From contig JBFWQO010000007.1 in the NCBI GenBank assembly GCA_050249415.1, positions 62,001-126,000 on the forward strand: a DNA stretch of 64,000 nt, in the 5' to 3' direction. The position numbers and the translations under genes were made by a program. Shown here piece after piece: positions 58,396 through 64,000 of this stretch. The notes below the pieces were generated by a model. It worked only from the letters and a program-made list of their open reading frames with translations. It did not search any database and was not told where the DNA came from. Every line of letters starts with the position of its first letter. Position 1 is the stretch's first letter. Source of the stretch: CADEFQ01 sp050249415. GTDB taxonomy: Bacteria > Pseudomonadota > Gammaproteobacteria > Steroidobacterales > Steroidobacteraceae.

Positions 58396-59151
58396 ATGCC
58401 CACCCCGCTCGATCTGCTCCGGGACCCCGTCACGCTGACCACGCTCGCCATCTACGCCGCACTGATCGCCTGGGAGCACGTGCTGCCGGCCCGCAATCTA
58501 CCACTTGTGCGTGGCTGGCGCCTCAAGGGGCTCGCGGCCTTCGTCGTCTACTTTTCCATCGCCTCCTGGCTGCCGTGGCTCTGGGCGGAGCCCCTCGCAG
58601 CGTGGAAATTCGCCGACCTGTCGGGGCTCGGCCGCTGGGGCGGCGCGCTCGCGGGGCTGCTGTTCTACGAGCTCGGCGTCTATGCCTGGCATCGCAGCAT
58701 GCACCGCTCGACGTGGCTATGGCGCGGCTTTCACCAGATGCATCACAGCGCCGAGCGGCTCGACACCTTCGGGGCGTTCTGGTTCAGCCCGCTCGACATG
58801 ATCGGCTGGACGGTATTGTCGAGCGCGAGCCTGACGTTGCTCGGCCTCGCGCCCGGGGCGATCGCGCTGTTCGCGTACGTGACGATGTTCCTCGGGGTGT
58901 TCCAGCACGCGAACATTCGCACGCCGCACTGGCTCGGCTACATCGTGCAGCGGCCCGAGAGCCACTCACGCCATCATGCGCGCGGCGTGCACGACGGCAA
59001 TTTCGCCGATCTGCCGCTGTTCGACCTGATATTCGGCACCTTCGCCAACCCGCGGGATTTCGCGCCGCGGGCCGGCTTCCATGACGGCGCGTCGACGCGT
59101 CTCCTCGAGATGCTGCGGTTCAAGGATATTTCCACGGAGGGATCACGATGA
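58396..59151 (+). CDS. Sterol desaturase/fatty acid hydroxylase-family protein
   Basis: A 251-residue integral membrane di-iron oxygenase. Histidine boxes: H99-x3-H103 (HRSMH), H113-x2-HH117 (HQMHH), H190-x2-HH194 (HSRHH), plus QHANIRTPHW between. Four or so hydrophobic segments flank them. The family hydroxylates or desaturates lipids, carotenoids or sterols; the substrate cannot be named. Its stop overlaps the next gene by ATGA, an unusual coupling to a methyltransferase. Confidence 0.87.
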   Translation: MPTPLDLLRDPVTLTTLAIYAALIAWEHVLPARNLPLVRGWRLKGLAAFVVYFSIASWLPWLWAEPLAAWKFADLSGLGRWGGALAGLLFYELGVYAWHRSMHRSTWLWRGFHQMHHSAERLDTFGAFWFSPLDMIGWTVLSSASLTLLGLAPGAIALFAYVTMFLGVFQHANIRTPHWLGYIVQRPESHSRHHARGVHDGNFADLPLFDLIFGTFANPRDFAPRAGFHDGASTRLLEMLRFKDISTEGSR

Positions 59152-60104
59152 GCAGGTACAGGCACGAACTCCCGCAACTGTCGGGCAAGGCGTTCGCCAC
59201 CGACGGCGGGCTCGAGACGACCCTGATCCATCACGAGGGCATCGATCTGCCGCATTTCGCGGCGTTCGACCTGCTGAAGAGTGCGGCGGGTACCGAGGTA
59301 CTGCGCGCGTACTACGCGCGGTACGCCAGGATTGCGCGTGCGCTGCAGCGTGGTTTCGTCCTCGAGGCCCCGACCTGGCGTGCGAACGCGGACTGGGCGG
59401 CGAAGCTGGGGTACGACGCACGTTCGCTCGCGGACGTCAACCGTACCGCCATCGGCCTGATGCTCGAACTGCGCGCGGCACACGCGAGCGCGGAGTGCCG
59501 CATGGTCGTGAGCGGCAATATCGGCCCGCGCGGTGACGGCTACCGCGCGGACGCGCGCATGAGCATCGACGGCGCCCGCGCCTACCACTCGGCGCAGATC
59601 GATACCTTCGCCGGCACCGATGCCGACATGGTGGCCGCATTCACGATGAACTATGTCGAGGAGGCCGTCGGCGTGGCGCGGGCGGCGCAGGCCGCGGCGA
59701 TGCCCGTCGTCATCTCGTTCACGCTCGAAACGGACGGCAGGTTGCCGTCGGGTGACACACTCGCCGACGCCATCCGCAGGACGGATGACGCGACGGACAG
59801 GGCGCCGATCTACTACATGATCAATTGCGCGCACCCGACCCACTTCGAGCGCGTGCTCGCCTCGGCCGGCGAGCATGACAACTGGCGCGCCCGCATCCGC
59901 GGCCTGCGGGCCAATGCATCGAGGCGCAGCCATGCGGAGCTCGATGCATCGAGCGATCTCGATGCCGGTGATCCGGAATCACTCGGTGCGGAGCATCGGG
60001 CCCTCGGGGCCCTGCTGCCGGGCCTGGCCGTAGTCGGTGGTTGCTGCGGGACCGATCATCGACACGTCGATGCGATCTGTCGCGCGCTCAACCATTGCGC
60101 CTGA
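59148..60104 (+). CDS. Homocysteine S-methyltransferase-family protein
   Basis: A 318-residue TIM-barrel protein. Zinc ligands are C227 (INCAHPTHF) and C299-C300 (GGCCGTDHRH). FATDGGLETTLIHHEGIDLP at the N-terminus and GNIGPRGDGY match the MmuM/YagD type, which uses S-methylmethionine or a similar methyl donor. Coupling to a hydroxylase and a divergent GlxA-type regulator suggests catabolism of a methylated compound. This is uncertain. Confidence 0.83.
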   Translation: MSRYRHELPQLSGKAFATDGGLETTLIHHEGIDLPHFAAFDLLKSAAGTEVLRAYYARYARIARALQRGFVLEAPTWRANADWAAKLGYDARSLADVNRTAIGLMLELRAAHASAECRMVVSGNIGPRGDGYRADARMSIDGARAYHSAQIDTFAGTDADMVAAFTMNYVEEAVGVARAAQAAAMPVVISFTLETDGRLPSGDTLADAIRRTDDATDRAPIYYMINCAHPTHFERVLASAGEHDNWRARIRGLRANASRRSHAELDASSDLDAGDPESLGAEHRALGALLPGLAVVGGCCGTDHRHVDAICRALNHCA

Positions 60105-60528
60105 GCGGCCGCTTGCGGTGACGCCCGAGAGCGCGCCGCACGGTGCGCTCGGTGCCCGCGAGCGCTCCGTCGATCGCGGCATCGAGCGAAGCATCCCGGC
60201 ATTCATATACGACCGTGGGCATGCCGCGCAGCGTGACCTTGATCCGGCACAGCCGATCGACGCCGCCGCGCGGTCCGTTCAGGTCGTCCGTACGCACGCT
60301 GATGCGCACGATGTCATCCTGGAACTTGCCGAGCCGCGTGCCGAGCTTGCGCCGGATGTAGGCGCGATCGTCGCGCGCGAGGTCGCCCTGCTCCGCGCGG
60401 ATGAACGCAGGCAGCGGCGAGCGCCGTGTGCTGTCGGGCTTGCGGGTGCGTGCGCGCGCCCTCGCCACACGGCTGCGATCGCCGCGCGGAGGTCGTGAAG
60501 CTGTCTTTTTCCTGGCCGGTCGAACCAT
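60088..60528 (-). CDS. HPF/RaiA-like ribosome-associated protein with basic N-terminus
   Basis: A 146-residue protein. Residues about 55-135 (DRAYIRRKLGTRLGKFQDDI, VRISVRTDDLNGPRGGVDRL, RIKVTLRGMPTVVYECRDAS) resemble the beta-alpha-beta-beta-beta-alpha fold of hibernation factor HPF, which occupies the decoding site. An extra N-terminal stretch of about 50 residues rich in Arg, Lys and Pro precedes it and is not usual in HPF. It is outside the normal rpoN-hpf context, so it may be a second paralogue. ATG 60528 was chosen over 60549. It overlaps the convergent gene by 17 bases. Confidence 0.72.
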   Translation of the reverse strand: MVRPARKKTASRPPRGDRSRVARARARTRKPDSTRRSPLPAFIRAEQGDLARDDRAYIRRKLGTRLGKFQDDIVRISVRTDDLNGPRGGVDRLCRIKVTLRGMPTVVYECRDASLDAAIDGALAGTERTVRRALGRHRKRPLRRNG

Positions 60529-60626
60529 GATGCGTGCGCTCCTGTCCACTGCCGACTACCCGGCATTGTCGGTGCGTAAGCCGGCCGTCACAATACGAGC
60601 AAGCCCGTAGGACCGCACCGGCCGGC

Positions 60627-63452
60627 TCATCGCCGCGGCGCGTCGTGCTGTCGCAGGTACTGCCCGGTGTACGAACCCGCGACGCGCCCGATGTCCTCGG
60701 GCGTACCGGCAGCCACCACGGTGCCGCCGCCGGCGCCGCCTTCGGGGCCGAGGTCGACCACCCAGTCGGCGCATTGCACGACATCGAGATTGTGCTCGAT
60801 CACGACGATCGTGTTGCCCTCGTCGCGCAATCGCTGCAGCACCGCGAGCAGCTGCGCCACGTCGTGGAAATGCAGGCCGGTCGTCGGCTCGTCGAGGATG
60901 TAGAGCGTGCGGCCCGTGGCTCGCTTGGCCAGTTCGCGCGCGAGCTTCACGCGCTGGGCTTCGCCGCCCGAGAGCGTCGTCGCGCTCTGGCCGAGCTTCA
61001 GGTAGGCGAGGCCCACTTCCCCGAGCGTGGCGAGGCGCGTCGCGACCGGCGGGATGGCCGCGAAAAAGCGCAGGGCCTCCTCGACCGTCATGTCCAGCGC
61101 CTCGTGGATGTTGCGTCCACGGTAGCGGATCTCGAGAGTCTCGCGGTTGTAGCGCTGGCCCTTGCACACGTCGCACGGCACGTAGATGTCGGGCAGGAAG
61201 TGCATCTCGACCTTCAGTACCCCGTCGCCCTGGCACGCCTCGCAGCGGCCGCCCTTCACGTTGAAGCTGAAGCGCCCGGCCTCATAGCCGCGCGCGCGGG
61301 CTTCCGGCACCTGCGCGTAGAGTTCGCGCAGCGGCGTGAAGAGCCCGGTGTAAGTCGCCGGGTTCGATCGCGGCGTGCGGCCGATCGGGCTCTGGTCGAT
61401 GTCGATCACGCGATCGAGGTGCTCGAGGCCCTCGATGCGCTCACAGGGCGCGCCGGTGGCCATCGTGCCGCCCAACTGCGCGGCAGCGTGCGCCTGAAGC
61501 GTGTCGTTGACCAGGGTCGACTTGCCCGAGCCCGAGACACCCGTGACGACGGTCATCAGGCCGACCGGGATGTCGACGGTGACGCTCCGCAGATTGTGGC
61601 CCGTGGCGCCGACGATGCGCAGCCGCCGCCCGTCCGTGCGCTTGCGCAGCGCGGGCATCGGCACCGATTCACGGCCGGCGAGGTAGCGGCCGGTCAGGGA
61701 CGCCGCCGTGGCCATGATTTCCGCCGGCGTGCCCGCCGCCACGACTTCGCCACCGTGCGTGCCGGCGCCCGGCCCGAGGTCGACGACATGCTCCGCCGCG
61801 AGTATCGCCTCCTCGTCGTGCTCGACGACGATCACCGTGTTGCCGAGGTCGCGCAGATGCCGCAGCGTATCGAGCAGGCGCCGGTTGTCGCGCTGGTGCA
61901 GCCCGATCGACGGCTCGTCGAGGATGTACATGACGCCCGTGAGACCGGAGCCGATCTGGCTCGCGAGGCGGATGCGCTGCGCTTCGCCGCCCGAAAGCGT
62001 ATCGGCGCTGCGGTCGAGTGTCAGGTAATCGAGGCCGACGTCGACGAGGAAGCGCAGCCGCTCGCCGACTTCCCGCACGATGCGCGCCGCCACCTCGCCG
62101 CGCCAGCCGGCGACCGAGAGGCCGCGGAAGAATTCGTGCGCGGCCCCCACCGACAACTGCGCCACCTGCGGCAGGCTGCGCCCGTCGACGAACACGTGGC
62201 GCGCCGCGCGGTTCAGTCGCGAGCCGCCGCAATCCGTGCACGGGCGCGTTCCGCGGTACTTCGCCAGTTCCTCGCGTACGCGCGGCGAGCCGGTTTCGCG
62301 ATAGCGCCGCTCGAGGTTCGGCACGATGCCCTCGAACGGGTGACGCGAGCGCTTCGCCTTGCCGCCTGCCTCGGCGTAGCGGAACTCGATCACTTCATCG
62401 TCGCTGCCGTCGAGCAGCGCGCGGCGTACTTTCGGCGGCAACCCGCTCCACGGCGCCTCGATGTCGAAGCGATAGTGTCGCGCGAGCGACTGGATCGTCT
62501 GGAAGTAATAGTGGTTGTGGCGGTCCCAGCCGCGCACCGCGCCGCCGGCGAGCGACAGGTGGGGGTGCGCGACGACGCGCTGCGGGTCGAAGAAGCCCTG
62601 CGTGCCGAGGCCGTCACAGGTCGGGCATGCGCCGGCCGGATTGTTGAACGAGAACATCTTCGGTTCGAGGGGCGGCACGCTGTAACCGCAGACGGGGCAG
62701 GCCTGGCGGTTCGAGAACAGGATCTCCTCCGCGCTGCCGTCCGCGAGTGCGAGCCGCGCGGTCCCGCCCGAGAGACGCAGCGCCGTCTCGAGCGATTCCG
62801 CGAGCCGCTGGCCCGCATCCGCGCGGATGCGGAAGCGGTCCACGACCGCCTCGATCGTGTGCTTCTTCTTCGGATCGAGCGCGGGCAGCGCGTCGAACTC
62901 GTGCACGCGCCCGTCGATGCGTGCGCGCACGAAGCCCTGGCCCTGGAGATCCCCGAGCACGTCACGGTGCTCGCCCTTGCGCGCATCGACCACGGGCGCC
63001 AGCAGCAGGGCCGCGGCGCCGTCCGGCAGGGCGAGCACCTGGTCGACCATCTGGCTCACGGTCTGCGCCGCGAGGTCGATCCCGTGGTCCGGGCAGCGCG
63101 GCGTGCCGGTACGTGCGTACAGGAGGCGCAGGTAGTCGTGGATCTCGGTCACCGTCCCGACGGTCGAGCGCGGGTTGTGCGACGCCGCTTTCTGTTCGAT
63201 CGCGATCGCGGGCGACAGTCCCTCGATCGAGTCGACATCCGGCTTGTCCATCATCGACAGGAACTGGCGCGCGTAGGCAGACAGAGATTCGACATAGCGC
63301 CGCTGCCCTTCGGCATAGAGCGTGTCGAACGCGAGCGAGGACTTGCCGGAACCCGACAGGCCCGTGATCACGATCAGCCGGTCGCGCGGCAGGTCGACGT
63401 CGATGTTCTTCAGGTTGTGGGTCCGCGCGCCGCGGATGCGGATGAATGCCAT
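60627..63452 (-). CDS. uvrA: Excinuclease ABC subunit A
   Basis: A 941-residue damage-recognition ATPase of nucleotide excision repair. Two Walker A motifs (GLSGSGKSSLAF, GVSGSGKSTLVN) and two ABC signatures (DTLSGGEAQRIRLASQ, TTLSGGEAQRVKLARE) are intact. Zinc modules CPVCGY...CPTC and CEACQGDG...CDVC are present. The length matches E. coli UvrA (940). No LexA box was recognised in the 135-base upstream spacer, so SOS control is not supported by sight. Confidence 0.98.
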   Translation of the reverse strand: MAFIRIRGARTHNLKNIDVDLPRDRLIVITGLSGSGKSSLAFDTLYAEGQRRYVESLSAYARQFLSMMDKPDVDSIEGLSPAIAIEQKAASHNPRSTVGTVTEIHDYLRLLYARTGTPRCPDHGIDLAAQTVSQMVDQVLALPDGAAALLLAPVVDARKGEHRDVLGDLQGQGFVRARIDGRVHEFDALPALDPKKKHTIEAVVDRFRIRADAGQRLAESLETALRLSGGTARLALADGSAEEILFSNRQACPVCGYSVPPLEPKMFSFNNPAGACPTCDGLGTQGFFDPQRVVAHPHLSLAGGAVRGWDRHNHYYFQTIQSLARHYRFDIEAPWSGLPPKVRRALLDGSDDEVIEFRYAEAGGKAKRSRHPFEGIVPNLERRYRETGSPRVREELAKYRGTRPCTDCGGSRLNRAARHVFVDGRSLPQVAQLSVGAAHEFFRGLSVAGWRGEVAARIVREVGERLRFLVDVGLDYLTLDRSADTLSGGEAQRIRLASQIGSGLTGVMYILDEPSIGLHQRDNRRLLDTLRHLRDLGNTVIVVEHDEEAILAAEHVVDLGPGAGTHGGEVVAAGTPAEIMATAASLTGRYLAGRESVPMPALRKRTDGRRLRIVGATGHNLRSVTVDIPVGLMTVVTGVSGSGKSTLVNDTLQAHAAAQLGGTMATGAPCERIEGLEHLDRVIDIDQSPIGRTPRSNPATYTGLFTPLRELYAQVPEARARGYEAGRFSFNVKGGRCEACQGDGVLKVEMHFLPDIYVPCDVCKGQRYNRETLEIRYRGRNIHEALDMTVEEALRFFAAIPPVATRLATLGEVGLAYLKLGQSATTLSGGEAQRVKLARELAKRATGRTLYILDEPTTGLHFHDVAQLLAVLQRLRDEGNTIVVIEHNLDVVQCADWVVDLGPEGGAGGGTVVAAGTPEDIGRVAGSYTGQYLRQHDAPRR

Positions 63453-63587
63453 GAACCCCGCATTTTAGCGCGACGCGCGCGCCCGGCCGCGCTCGTTACC
63501 GGCGCGGTCGAAATCGGGGCGGAACTGCCGTTCGCCTTCCGTGCACGCTTTCGCGACGGCGCGAGCAAACCGTGCGGCCAGTGACGG

Positions 63588-64000
63588 TCAAGGGCGCCGG
63601 CGCCACGGCAGGTCCTTGAACGTGTCCTGGTCGGCTTTCAGGCGCAGTTTCACGTAGGGGCCGCTCGCCGTGTAGCGGCTTGCGCCGTAATCGTCATCCG
63701 CGAATCCCTGGACGTTGTAGCCGACCGAGATCCACAGGCTCTTCGCGACGGTGATGCCGAGGTCGAGGCCGAGCGCATAGTCGTGCGTACCGGACTGCCA
63801 GGAATTGAGCGCCGTGCCGTGCACGCCGAGGTCGAATCGCGCCGTGAGGTCCCGCCGCACGTCGACGCCGTAGAGGTCGGACAAGCCGTCGTACCGCTCG
63901 CCGTCGAAGCTGCTGCGCACATACCGCAGCCCCCATTGCACGCCGAGTTGCGTGCGCGGGCCGAGCTGCCAGTTCGCGTTCACGTTGTTGATCACGCGCG
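63588..64000 (-). CDS. C-terminal part of an outer-membrane beta-barrel protein (5' end outside window)
   Basis: At least 135 residues in an open frame that continues past the window end; an in-frame GTG at 63995 is probably internal. Alternating strands such as TQLGVQWGLRYVRSSFDG, SGTHDYALGLDLGITVAK, KSLWISVGYNVQGFADDDYG and GPYVKLRLKADQDTF look like closing strands of an outer-membrane barrel. Similar C-termini occur in very large surface proteins of related bacteria, recalled without a search. Its true size and role are not visible. Confidence 0.6.
   Translation of the reverse strand, partial: RVINNVNANWQLGPRTQLGVQWGLRYVRSSFDGERYDGLSDLYGVDVRRDLTARFDLGVHGTALNSWQSGTHDYALGLDLGITVAKSLWISVGYNVQGFADDDYGASRYTASGPYVKLRLKADQDTFKDLPWRRRP

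Noticed and set aside
63453..63587. LexA box upstream of uvrA
   Set aside because: No CTGT-N8-ACAG pattern was found in the spacer.

Overview
The window comes from a GC-rich (roughly two-thirds G+C by eye) gammaproteobacterium, probably in the Nevskiales/Steroidobacterales/Xanthomonadales neighbourhood. The evidence is the gene order birA-coaX-tRNA-Thr ... tRNA-Tyr/Gly/Thr-tuf-tRNA-Trp-secE-nusG-rplKAJL-rpoBC, the str-S10-spc-alpha ribosomal superoperon, a fimT-pilVWX-pilY1-pilE minor pilin operon, and a cysK-metX pair of the type seen in Xanthomonas relatives. The species cannot be fixed from the sequence alone.

Layout. 1-1.9 kb: the end of birA, coaX, a SPOR-domain protein and tRNA-Thr(TGT). 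1.9-20.4 kb: a block of metabolic and surface genes that separates tRNA-Thr(TGT) from the tRNA cluster it adjoins in E. coli. It holds a Tat-exported FAD oxidase, uppP, a PilZ protein, a secreted endonuclease/phosphatase-fold protein, the type IV pilus minor pilin operon (minus strand), cysK-metX (minus strand), rluB with two exported proteins, and hutU-hutI-hutG without hutH. 20.4-34.2 kb: tRNA-Tyr/Gly/Thr, tuf copy 1, tRNA-Trp, secE, nusG, rplK, rplA, rplJ, rplL, rpoB, rpoC. 34.2-35.9 kb: two small lipoproteins and a SIMPL-domain protein. 35.9-54.4 kb: the str, S10, spc and alpha operons from rpsL to rplQ, with a second identical tuf. An intrinsic terminator closes the run. 54.4-64 kb: mscL, pepQ, an alanine-repeat lipoprotein, a GNAT protein, a GlxA-type regulator, a sterol-desaturase-family hydroxylase, a homocysteine methyltransferase-like protein, an HPF-like protein, uvrA, and the end of an outer-membrane barrel protein.

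Most of the window makes the transcription and translation machinery: RNA polymerase alpha, beta and beta', NusG, EF-G, two EF-Tu genes, about 30 ribosomal proteins, SecE/SecY and five tRNAs. The most unusual signal lies in the spacers of this core region. Ten full or half copies of an interspersed repeat are built from degenerate 7-bp units (about AGCGAAC on one arm and TTCGCCG on the other) around a GCCAGAG/CTCTGGC inner stem and a GC-rich tip. They sit next to tRNA, tuf, nusG, rplA, rpoB, rpsJ and rplQ, all in the transcribed orientation, and I saw none between 2 and 20 kb. One copy lies inside the 1287-bp tract shared by the two tuf genes. Other points of note are a promoter and a 241-nt leader between rpsJ and rplC, a cysK-metX pair that suggests cysteine synthesis through O-succinylserine, strong hairpins at operon borders, and Ala/Lys-rich tails on S3 and L17.

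No rRNA gene, CRISPR array, transposase, integrase or phage gene was seen.
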